Shown: positions 13,087 to 26,200 of the stretch, piece after piece
How the letters are laid out: each line of letters begins with the position of its first letter
How positions within the stretch are numbered: the stretch's first letter is position 1
Assembly (NCBI GenBank): GCA_018857735.1
Contig: JABMCL010001430.1
Span: 46,001-110,000 of the forward strand
DNA: 64,000 nt
Reading direction: 5' to 3'
From: Alviniconcha marisindica
Taxonomy: Eukaryota; Mollusca; Gastropoda; Provannidae
Translations under genes and position numbers: made by a program
The notes under the pieces: model-generated
The model's input: only the letters and a program-made list of their open reading frames with translations
Database searches by the model: none
Told to the model about the DNA's origin: nothing

Positions 13087-16000
13087 CAAGTACCAGCTTG
13101 GGTGGCATGGTCAGGGTCCAGTGGTCTTTACAAACCATTATCAAGGCCGTCCAATTCCAATGCCTGGTTCATAACATTAATAGAATAATTAATGACGCTT
13201 TTACCCAAAATCTATGGTGCACATGTTGAAAACAAATGAAATGTTCTGATTCACTGAACATTTCCGATTGATAACAGATTGATTACTGATGCATTCACCC
13301 AAAATCTAGACAGAAGTTTCAGTACACAAGCACAAAATTAATGAAACAGTTGGACACACTTTTTCTGGATCTAGACAGTTTCAGTACACAAGCAGAAAAC
13401 TAATGAAACAGTTGGACACACTTTTTCTGGATCTAGACAGTTTCAGTACACAAGCAGAAAACTAATGAAACAGTTGGACACACTTTTTCTGGATCTAGAC
13501 AGTTTCAGTACACAAGCAGAAAACTAATGAAACAGTTGGATACACTTCTGCTGGATCTAGACAGAAGTTTTAGTACACAAGCAGAAAACTAATGAAACAG
13601 TTGGATACACTTCTGCTGGATCTAGACAGAAGTTTTAGTAAACAAGCAGAAAATATAAATGAAACATGTTGATATACTCCAGTTAAAAACTTGCCCCATA
13701 ATCAGTTATCCCCTCATAGTTCATCAACACACTGGGGACTCTGCATATCAGCATATTTCATGAACTCACCACTGTCGGAGCTGTCACTGTGGTGATGATC
13801 TGCTTGAAATATGTCTGACAGGTCACAGTCGTTCAACATGTACTGGTTCATCTGGTCATTCAACACATACTGGTTCATCTGAAATGAACACAGCCAGAGT
13901 TACTTGAAGAAGTACTGCCTTTACTTAAGTCAAGATCAATCAAATTCTTCATACAATTTCTTCTTCTTTTTCTTTTTAAAGATGAACCTCACCGAAAACT
14001 GTTGGTACCAAACTGTCTTGACTAACAAAGAGTAAGATTACTAAGAACCTCAACCGAAAACTGTTGGTACCAAACTGTCTTGACTAACAAAGAGTAAGAA
14101 CCTCAACTGAAAACTGTTGGTACAAAACTGTCTTGACTAACATTGTATCAAAGAGTAAGACTAAGAGTAAGTAAGTTGGTGTTTTATGCCCAGTCAACCA
14201 GTACGGTTATATCAGGGCAATACAAAGTAAGAACCTCAACCGAAAACTGTTGGTACCAAACTGTCTTGACTAACAAAGAGTAAGGACCTCAACCGAAAAC
14301 TGTTGGTACCAAATTGTCTTGACTACCAAAGAGTAAGAACCTCAAGCAAAAACTGTTGGTACCAAACTGTCTTGACTAACAAAGAGTAAGAACCTCAAGC
14401 GAAAACTGTTGGTACCCAACTGTCTTGATTAACAAAGAGTAACATTCTGATTATCTTTAGTTCCTGATCCATCACTGATGAGCTCAAAAGCAGGGACTGG
14501 CCTATGTCTTTCCAGCTTCTGGATCTACTGATCTAGATACTGAAAACAACAACACTGGCCAGTCTATGTTGAACACTGAGACAGAAGGCTGTGTTGGTAT
14601 GAAGCAGTAGCCAGTACAAAGGACCTATGTATGGATCTGCAGGTTTTCAGTTTTACAACAACAACAACAACAACAAAGCCTGAACATTATTTGAATGATC
14701 TCATGTCCTGTGAATGGTAACCTGCTGCTAATGATGTTTTTGTTGTTGTTGTTGTTGTTTTGTTGTCTTTGTAAACAAAGACTGACCAATAAATGGCAGC
14801 CTGTCATTGATTTTTTTTTTGTTTTTAACACACTAAGACTGTGAATCATGTTTCTGGATTGTTCTCTTATAACTGAATTATTAACCACTCAGTTTACTGT
14901 AACCTTGTCCTTTAAGCCAAAAATCAAAGTATGTCACATACATACATACATGTATGTATAAATATATATATGTACAAACTACAGTATTATGCACCACTCA
15001 AATTCTGTCACAAGCTAGATTTAGTGTTGCCTATAGTTTAAATTGCTATCAAGTATCATCCTGGTGTTAAAATGCACGGTGCATTTTCCAGTTTTGCAGG
15101 TAAAACTACTAAAAGACAAGTACACATGCCACATGGACCTAACTTGATGGTCACAAAAGTCATTGTGCAATTCCAAACTAACCTCCAACACCTTCTACTC
15201 CTTATACTTAGTCACTGTATGCTTATAAATGATTTACCATAAAATGCATCATGTATGATCCATTTTTTCTGTACTTGAGTAAAAATAAAAATAGAATACT
15301 TACTGCTTCAGGATCTGGCGGCAGCTCACCAAAATCCATCGACTGGTCCAAGAAGTCATCATCTGTCTTGAACTCGGACATAAAATCTGAAAAACAGAAA
15401 CAGTGACACAAACCAATCAAAACACAGACAACCAAACCAACACTAAAACACAATACATTCTTGCACCACATGCAGAAGCTGGTCATCCTAGAGTCCAAGG
15501 AGAGATTTTGGAGGAAAAACTTGATAGTGGGGGGATGGGGGTTATGGAGGGGGAGTAAACAGGCAGACATTTGTGAAGTAACTGTGTGTATTTGACCCAT
15601 GATAATACATGCACCCAGTCCAACTGCACATGCATGCAAAATACCCCCATAAGCAATATCACTGCACAGACTCAACTGAAGTGAGAAATTGATAAAATCA
15701 CAAGGGCATGTCTAAGACACAGTCACTGTTATGAGTCACACAATCTCACTTGCTAATTTAGAGAGAGAGAGGGAGAGAGAGAATGTAGAACAATAGTCCA
15801 AGCACGTCCTGGTTTTAAGAAACTTTTAATTCAAATTTTTGCCCATGACCATGTAGGCTTTGTCAAGGTCTGCCTGGTCAGCTGAATTCCTCCATAATAT
15901 ATTATAAAATCAGCATGGAAACTGGCCACTCAGCATGGAAAGTGGCCACTCAGCATGGAAACCTGCATCAGTCACTTGTGATGACAAGCAGGATGACCAG

Positions 16001-19000
16001 TTTCATTCTGTGGGCCAACATCAAAAACTGTGTTGGCTGCAACTAACTTACTAAGGCAGCCAAAAAGAAGGGAGAGGATTTGGAAAAAAATGATGATGAA
16101 TGAACAGGTTGAAAATAGAACCAGGAAGAAATTCCTGGCAGCTGGTAAAGCATGCACGGCAGGCGACAGCTCTGGGTTCCCAACAGATGGGACATCAATT
16201 TCTGTGTCTGCAGTACTGCACTTGGGATACATAATATATGATAATAAAGTAAAGACTGCCTCTATAAACAACACTCAGTGAAGCATTTTACGCTGAATAA
16301 TGAGCAACATCTCCTTAGTGAATCTCAAACAACCTCTTTTTGCTTTTGTTTTAGAATCAGTAAACACTTGCAACTTCCCATTCAACTTGCCACTCAAATT
16401 TAATGGACAGTCATGTTCTAGGACCACAGTTTAACTGTAAGCATGATTTCCAAACCATGGAAACCTAAAGAGGGGTTGTTATCACCTACAGTCTGCCATT
16501 AAAAAATGAAAAACGAAAAAACTGACTGAAGTATCTGTCTATTCTGAGTGTAGACTATTAGAATGACTGCATGCAGTGGCCCACTTTCAGCGACCTGCAA
16601 TGGCTGGGCAGGAATTGTTTCATCCTGATTCAAATCTTTACTGATCAAGATCAAGCTGTCACACAGCACAGATGTGTTTATGGCTACTGAACTTGAAAGA
16701 TTAGTCAGCATTTGAATGTCTTTTATTGTACTACATGTCTTACTTTAATGACTGCGGGTCACAAAAGGTGGGGGGGTCAAACAAACAGCCATGATGGACA
16801 AACTGCAAGATGCAGCTCGATATATGAACTGGCAACAACAGGCTTTGAAATAGATTTTTTCACTGTGCACTTGGTGTGTGTGTGTGTGTGTGTGTGTGAA
16901 TGTGATGGTGCGTGCGTGTGTGTGTGTGTGTGTGTGTGTGCGTGCGTGCGTGCATGTGTTTGTGAGTGCATTTGTGAGTTTATTACAATATTAGTAGGAC
17001 TAGTAGTTTTTTCAACTACATTGGAACCTCTGATGACTGACCACCCTGATGACAGACCATGAGAGCCTGTGCAGCTTGTAAACTGTATAGCCTACCTGTA
17101 TAGAGCTGAGTCTGCACTGCAGTGTCATGGGCCAAATAAAGCATTTACTTCAACCATCTCCCTGTCTACCCCTCTCCCCATACTCAAATTACAACCAATT
17201 ACCCCTATCTCTCCTCCCCTTTGCAAGCTTGTATCCATCCAGTTACTTCAACTGTTTCTCTCTCTAACCACCACCCCCCATACTCAAATTACAATCAATT
17301 GCCCCTATCTCTCCTCCCCTTTGCAAGTTTGTATCCATCCAGTTACTTCAACGGTCTCCCTGTCTACCCCCCACCCCCACCTCCTCCCCAGTTCACACCA
17401 CCCTCACCATACTTTATTTATAATCAATTGCCCCTCTCTCATTACCATTGTGCTTCAACTGTCTCCCCCCACCCACCCCACACTCCCTGCATGCTTTCCT
17501 GCACCCTCCTCCAAGGAAGGAAGGAGGTTGTGGTAAACCAGTGCTTGGAGTTCCCCCCCCCCCCCCTCCCAACCCAAGGGTCCTCTGATTACAATCAATG
17601 GCCTCTAGTCTATCTGAGTATTTCTCTTCCTTTTCCCCAGCCCATTTTCATAACCACATGATCTCCTTCTCATCCAGGCCACAGTGTAATGTATGCAAGC
17701 CTTCATGGTACAGTGAAACCCTTGCTTAAAGGCATCCCTGTTAATAATTGGATTTTGATGTCTTGCCAAGTGCACAGGGTCACTTCAGGACAGTCAAATT
17801 AGCCGATGAGAGACCACACTGATGATGGACCACCCTGATGAGAGACCACCCTGGTGGCTGATGACAGACCACCCTAAAAAAAATATTTAAAAAAAGTAGG
17901 CAGAGGGTTTGGAACAAAAGCAGGTGAATGGACTTGGAAGGTAGAATTAGAAATTAGGACAGAGAAGAAATTCCTGGCAGTGGGCAAAGTATGCTTGATA
18001 GATATTATTTTTCTGACCTACTCCAGGATTTAAAAGGGAGAATATTTGTCAGCTCTGGGTTCTCAACAGAGTGGACCTTAATTTCTGCACGACCTGCAGC
18101 ACCCCACTGTGTGGGAGTTAAAACCATAATAAAAGAGGGGTCCCACAGTATTTCACTCAGCTCTGAGACAAAACATAATAATACCCAGTGACACCTTGCA
18201 GTCAGGCAGAGCTGTAAGTGTAAAGTAAGTTACCAAGCATTCAACTACAATACAATCTATCTGGGAAGGGGGGGGAAAAAACACCTATGCACAGCATTGA
18301 TTTTCCTCACACAACCTTCCTGTTGCTATTCATTTCATGTGTGTGTGTGTGTAGGGCTGCCTGTCACATGATATTCTTTACTGGTATCTTACTCTTTCAC
18401 TTTGTGCAAGCTGCTGCACATGGTTTGGAAAGTGATGTGTTAATGTCAAAACGCTAAGTTAACGTCAAAATGCAAAACGAAGCTAGGCTTTTAATTTTAC
18501 GCCAAAGTCCATGATTACGCTGACTCTAAAATTGTATTGCTGCTGGTCAGTTAGTGACGTGAGTTTCAGTTGGAAACATCTGGACCATCAACCACAAAGT
18601 CAAAGGGTTCTGCATTCCATAATGTTCTCAACTCTGCCAATTTAAATAATAATATTAATAAAAATAATAAACATTTTCTGAAAGTGAAACCTAAACTCTT
18701 TCACAAGCCACAATATGTTTCACTGGGAAAGTGGTGGATGAGAGCTTAAGAAGGCAGTGACTCCCCCCCCCCCCCCCCCCTGGATATGCCACCAACTCCC
18801 TAAATATATCCTAAAGGAGTGGTCATCAGAGATTCAGACACAAACCTCAAAACTGGGGTTAAACTGAGACCAGAGGGTTAGTTAGTTCTTGGATTCTGAA
18901 GTCCCATTAAATGCACAGGGGCACCTCAGGACAAATCACACATTCAAATTCTTTTACACCAGTTTTTCAAAACACAAGTCACTAAATCGTAATTTTATTA

Positions 19001-21528
19001 ATTCACTGTTCGTGTTACATCATCAAAAAAACAGCCATCTATCTATCCATCAATGCACACACGTTTTAGTAGACTACTGATTTGTATTCTATCTTTATAT
19101 ATATATTATATATATATATAGGCACTCACCACAGGAACCTGCTTATATCATTTGGGACTGAGCAGGGTAACCTATTTTATTTGCCTGCCCACATGGGAAA
19201 GTGCACTGGCCAAAACTAACACAGTTAAAAAGCAGACAGACAATTTGAGAGAGAAAAGAAAAGAAAAAAGGTGAATGAACCGGGAAGTTGGAAATTAGAA
19301 CAAGGAATAAATTCCTGTCGGTGACTGAGTCAGCAAAAGCAAGTGTTGCGATATTCTGACCTACTCCAGGCTTTAAAAATTGAAGACAGAACATTTTGTC
19401 AGTTCTGGGTTCTCAGCAGAGGGGGCCTTAATTTCTGCATCCACAGTACCCACTGCAAGGGAGGCCAGAGCGGATTACTGCGCAATATCCAACCAAAATA
19501 TAACCAAGAAGTGCAAATACACCCCGCCAACTCACAACTTAACCCCCCAAATTAATTATTTTGATTAAACAGCACAAGTTAAATTTATATTATAAATACA
19601 CACCTAACACCAGAATTACAAAAAAGCATATTGTGCATGATCTTTTTAATGTGTAGCACTAGCACAGTAGCAGGGGACAGCTCAGTGCCAGTGGTCAGAG
19701 CACTGGACTCATGATCAAGAGGAAGTGGGTTCGATTCCCAGCTGGAGCAGCAGGAGAATTTTCTTCTCCTCATTCCACTTTTATTTCGGTATCTGTTCCA
19801 CCCCCGTGTTACCGCAGTAGTAATAAAACTATTAAAAGATCCAAGATCCCAGTCATTCTGCCAAAAATGCAGGTGGCAGTTTACAGCTAAACACACATGC
19901 ACCCTATGTATGTCGCTATGTCATGTGGCTTTGCATGAAGTGACACTGTGAACTCTTGCATGGTTGCATGGTGTACACAGAACATGTACTGGGATGGCAG
20001 CAGTTTCACATGGCACAGCCATGTAACAACCAAATAATGCTGTAAGTACACTACTCCTAAAAATTCTGTGGATATTCAAAAACATACCATAAGAAAGGTG
20101 ACAGTCACTCATTCAGAACCCCATGCGACAAGAGTATGTACAGTGAGTCTGCTTGAGAGCTGTGAATAGTGTTATTATATGATATATATATATACCTTAT
20201 GCAATCAATTCAATACTGACAAAAAATAAGTCAATCTCACCATCCATACAGATTTCCACATGGTCTTCTCCCTCACACAAATCATGGTAACCATTGTACA
20301 AATACTTGAACTGGAATCCCTTGGAAGACATTGCTCTGGAAATGGTGCAAGTGAACTTTCATGCACTTTGGATCAAAACCTTCCCCTGCATTCAGGATCA
20401 ACACTGGAATCTGAACCCGTTTGCCATCCACTGACTGACAAAAACCATGGCAATAATCAATTTGATTGCTCAAAGTCAAATGAGTTTTTCCGCTGAATCT
20501 CACATTAGTCGCAACCCTCCTTTAACAGAATAAAACACTGATCCTGTAGCCGTAAGTGAATAACTGACCAGGTAAAATCGATTTTTTCTAATCCGTGATT
20601 TCATCCATCACATAGTCATAGTCTTCCTGTGTGGTAAAAGTAGCAGCATCTTCTCCCGGGGCCGATTCTTCACACCGGCTGCTCGCAGCATATGGCACAT
20701 CCAGCAAATAGACCTCTCCTGACATATCCTGACTGGAGTCAAAATCCCAGTTCAAATCAATGAGCGCCAGAGACGAGCATCATTTCCTCTCATTTTCACA
20801 ATTCCTCAGGAGAGAAAGAAAGACTAAAGAGGCGGGGAAAAAAATCCCTGGGGGTTCGTCCCAAGCTTTAACTACGACTACCGACGAGAGCACCACGGGT
20901 TTTAAGCCTGGGACTGGAAGAACCACGGGCTAATTAAGCCAACACGTGGGTTGTGAAGGCCGAGAAAGGCCGGAAAGGGTCCCGCCGACACGGCGAAGAG
21001 AAGGAGCACACTGAGACAGACGGAGAGAGAGAGAGAGAGAGAGAGACTAGAGAGAGAAAGGTGACACGGCCCGGGCCCAGCGAGACAGGCAGGCAGGCCG
21101 ACGCACGTACAGCACAGGTGGTGGTCCCCTTAGACTTAGTTTGCCAGCACAGGGCCGGCCTGCTTGCATGCCGTGCGACAGCTGTCACCACCACCACTGA
21201 GGTGTATCCAGTCAAAGCTGACGTGTTGATGTTTGCATACAGCACGCACCGCTACCCGGCAGCACGTCACACACGTGTGCGTGCTGTGTGTTTTACTTTT
21301 ACGCAGTTTTAGACGAACAACTTACCCCATCTACCCACGGGACACATACATGTATACACACACGCTTGTGAATTATACAAGTCCTTCTCCCTCTCTCCTG
21401 CACACACACACAATTACCTGCATACATACATGTAATCTCTCCCCCCACCCCCTTCAATTCTTCTTTCTCAAATGCACCACCACCACCCTCACACACACTG
21501 TTGTGTCCACTCTCTCTCAGGCCCCCAT

Positions 21529-21567
<39 letters not shown>

Positions 21568-21691
21568 GTCACCTACATACATGTATATTTCAATTTTCAC
21601 ACATGTATGCATTCTCTCTCCCCCAGAATCAGGACTCTCCACCTCTCAAATCCCCCCCCCCCCCACAATCCCCTACACACACACACACACA

Positions 21692-21740
<49 letters not shown>

Positions 21741-24700
21741 CCTCCAGTTCCTGCATAGCATGCACTCTCTTCCCCACTCTTCTCCTCTCTCTCCATTGCC
21801 AGCGACCCCCACACCCACCCATCCATCCACACACACATACTCTGTCCACACATACATACACAGTATTCCTCTATTTCCTGCATATTATGCACTCTCTTCC
21901 CCACTCTTCTCCTCTCTCTCCATTGCCAGCCCCCCCCCCCCCCCCCCATCCATCCACATGTGCACACACATACTCTGTCACACACAGTATTCCTCCTTTT
22001 CCTGCATAGTATGCACTCTCTTCCCCACTCTTCTGCTCTCTCTCTATTGCCAGCCACCCCCACACCCACCCATACTCTGTCCACACATACTGATACACCC
22101 ACACACACAATATTCCTCTTTTTCCTGCATAGTATGCACTCTCTTCCACACTCTTCTCCTCTCTCTCCATTGCCAGCGACCCCCCCCCCCCCCCCCCATC
22201 CATCCACACACACACACACACACACCAGCACACACAACTGCAGCATGAAAATGTCATAAAAACCAATGCCCTGATAACTTCCAAAGCAATTAAGATTAAC
22301 TTCATGCTGTCACTCACAGACACTTTGTCAAGCTGTGAGTGTGACACAATCACATAATACCATTGACATTTGGAGTCCTACCAATGACTGAGGTACTAAA
22401 GGTAGTAAAGCAAGCCAGTGTTGCTAGCTTTGGCAAGTTGATGTATCACATTCACAAGCATGCAGCTTGCCCAATGAACATGTAACTTTTGGTCTATTCA
22501 CTGACACTGGAATTAGGAAACAGCTGGCACAAAAGGTCCTACTACTTTTGTGAGTGATTTGATCTATAGACAAACTAGACCCCAAAGTCATAACTTACAA
22601 CATACACTGAGAGCGGGAGGCAAGAATTTCATAACATGATACAAATAACTTCACACACACTCAACCTTTTCAAGAAATACGTACTTGATAACTTTCAGTA
22701 TTTTACTCTGTACTCAGCAACCATTTCGCAAGAGACCAGCAACAGTCTGCTGATTAATATTAATAACACTGAAACTGACCACAAAAAATAATGGAGACAT
22801 GGACCCAAACGAGGGCACTGTAACTTCGTCGTTATGTACACTGCACACTGGTTATTGACAATTAATCAAGAAAAGTGTCAATATAACGTGTATCCGTTGA
22901 CCGCATGACATGTCCAAATTCCCCTCCACATGGACCTCATTGATCAGATGCTGGATTACAACTACTGGGATTGGTTCCAGGCCTGCAGCAGCAGGCAAGC
23001 AGGTGCAGTTTGGTTTGGGGGCCTAGCAGGGGTCAGTGTTGGTAACAATAACATGCAACCCAGACTGTCCCATAAATGCTCAAGATGCAAACTAAGGCCA
23101 TGAGCATGTTGAATGCACACTTGGCAAGTGCCAAAAAAAAAAATCTAAAAAATTATGCCACTTTCCCTATCATAGCATATCATATAATATAAAAGAATAC
23201 GTCTCACAATACAGTCGTTGTAGAATTTATGCCTCTGACTGGGTATAATGTTATAGACATTGTGCATTATTTGTGGACTCAAACAAGATTATGATTACCA
23301 CATTTTTGCTTACTTAGCTACAACAAAAACACTCACTTGTTTTATCTATAACTTCTTTAATTTTGCAAAGGAATGATCCGTTACTGATTTAGACTTACAG
23401 TAATCACAAACTTACACAAGTTACAGTGTTACACTAGTTACAGCTAGTCAGTTACCAACAGTTACTGAGTTAATAAATGTGAATCAACAACCTAATTCAG
23501 TATGGATCCTAAATTCAAACATAAAACAAAGGATAACTTTATTATTGTCTATACACAAAAGAGAATATAAATTATAGAAATTATCATTGCACTGGATTGA
23601 GTACACATGTGTCATGGCTACTGAGGAGGCACAAACAGTGTGTATTTTTTCAAGCATTTGATTTTGAGAATCTGAAATGACCCTCTCATTGTCTCAATTA
23701 CTCAAGCAGTAATGCTAATAGACAATAGTTCACTACTTCAGTACTTGTGTTAGATCCACCTTCTAATTCTAAATCCTTTGTCTTACATCTGATAGAACGT
23801 AGAGTTAGAGCACTCATTTAATTTTTTTTATCCGTGTATCTTACTAATACAGTAGTAGTAGCAGACTAGCACTGACTCTAATCTTAACATGGAGTACGGG
23901 CATTTCAGCCCAGCAGTGTTGTGAGAGCAAGATAGAATTTTGGTTCATGCCTACAAACTAAAACATCCCATTTAACTCAGCTTACATTTCTCCAAAGGGC
24001 ACAAACTGTGAAAGACTTCCTTAAAAAGCAGGCAAGAGGTGATTCCAAGCTCTAGGCTAGTCTAGGGTGAATGCAAATGGGGCCTGGAAGTGGAAGTCAA
24101 GGGAAAGGAACACAAAGAGAATGTCACAATAGTGCATTGGAAACTTGTGTCACAGCATTTCACTCAATCACTGTATAAATTTGCGACTTTAAATACATAC
24201 CATACATGTGCAAATAGATCTTTAAGGAAAGGACAGTGAAGACAGAACCATCTGTGAGGAACAGAAAATGTTCATGCTATTTCTGATGCCACTGCGAAAA
24301 GCATGGTCATAAAGTAAACCATTTTCAATGGAAGCTGAAAATCATAATTATAAATTCTATTAGGACAAAAAATAAACTAAATGCACCAGTGTTCTTGGCA
24401 ATGAAATGGGGAAAGACAGAGAATGGTTAATAACAATATATTATAGGATCTACAATCCATCTCACAACATGTCTTACATCTTCCAAAGAATGCAAAAAGC
24501 AGTAATTACCAGTGTTTTACCAACTGTATTTGTAAAAGCAGAAAACTGTAAAATGTAGGTGTCATTCCTGGGGACTGGTCAGCGCCAGTGGTTAAATCTT
24601 TTTTACTGGGACAGATTAGCCAAAATTCTGTACTAATTTATTATGACACTATGATTATGAACGCACATGACTTAGAGAATACCAAGAGTAAGAGTAACTG

Positions 24701-26135
24701 AACTGCTTGGTGACTCATGTCATAAATTCAACTGTGGCCAGCAGCTAATAATTGTGGCAAACTTGTCAACACAGGTGAGTGGCACTGGCAGGAAATGAGA
24801 AATGGTTTGCGAACGTGATGAATCAAAATTGGAAGTTCAGTGCATTTAGACTTTGAATCATGGTAAAGTCGTGATTAACACAATAACAGTGTGACCAAAA
24901 CTCAGCACGTGGTACTCACCAGTGCAGCTGTCTCCACCCTTGCTGTGACAGTTTCTGATTTCTACATCCAGCCTCAGCCATACAATAAAATAACGAAAGA
25001 AAAGTACACTATCCCATGATTCCACTCAGGGTTTGCTTCAAGTTCAACAAATCCTTTGGACAGCAATCGCTCCCTTTTCATTGATTTGATTTTTTTTCTC
25101 TCCATAAGGCCAAGGCCTACAGTCAAAGCTTCTCACTAGCTCAGTCTGAAGAGTCTGAAATTGCCCAGTCTTTGGTGACAAGACCATTACCAAGTCCAGA
25201 GGAAGTAAGTAAACATAAGGCTTATTAGGGATGGGGAGAAGGGGCGGGAGGAGGGAGTGGGGGGTGGGGGGGGAGATGGAGATTATATATATATATACTT
25301 ATCGCTGCACTGTCACCATGAGAATGATTCCTGTATTAAGATGGGCAGCGATGAGAGCAATTTTAATGTTTCAGTAGGAAGTGATGGACAAAGTCACAAC
25401 CACAACCTTTTTGAAGAGAAAGGAAAGCCAAAGCGGTATTGAACCGAGGTCCTTCCACTTACCAGCCTAACGCCTTACCGCTAGGCCAAACCGACTCACT
25501 TCCAGAGGAAGCCTGCACTCACACTTTTATACAATTACAGCCAAAGTCTGGTCTCGTGAAAGTACCAAATCTACAGCTACATGCTGTGAGGACCAACTAC
25601 AATTTGTACAAACAAACAAATGTGCAAAAAACAAGTTACATCACGACACCAGGGAGGTCTTGCCCTTTAGGTCAGACAAGAACTTTTGAACCAAAAATTT
25701 GCTGCTGCTGCTGCTAAAAATAATAATTTTAAATAATTGTTTTTAAAAAGGCAGAAGGAGACAAAAAGAAAAAATGGGGGGGTTAATAAATAAACAAAAC
25801 CCAAAGAAACTGTGGTTAGTATTTAGTATGCAAAATGACGGGGCCAATGTCTCCTTACTAATATTATGGAAATTGAGCTTCAGGCACATGTAAACATTAC
25901 TTGTACAAGTGATTCATGTGTAGTATGTACTGTCCTTTGTTGTTGCAGACCCCTCTGCCCTCCCCACCCCTCCAGTTTGACATATTTTGGCTGCAACAAT
26001 GATTTTGTCATGCAACATCTCTGCGAACTCATGTGTCAAAGCAACGGCAAACTCCCATTCCTCCCCAAAAACACCCTGATTAACATGCTTTTTAGGTATG
26101 TGTTACCTAATACTGTGGACTGCTTTCATGTTGTC

Positions 26136-26200
<65 letters not shown>

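Noticed and set aside
20953..21312. 119-residue plus-strand ORF
   Set aside because: It lies over a GAGA tract and CpG-rich DNA, with no domain and no splice context.
21233..22353. His/Thr/Cys-Val-rich ORFs near 21-22 kb
   Set aside because: CA/TG microsatellites and a 120-bp tandem repeat explain them.
25430..25503. Functional tRNA gene
   Set aside because: A and B boxes are present but the acceptor and anticodon stems do not pair; related degenerate copies indicate SINE heads.
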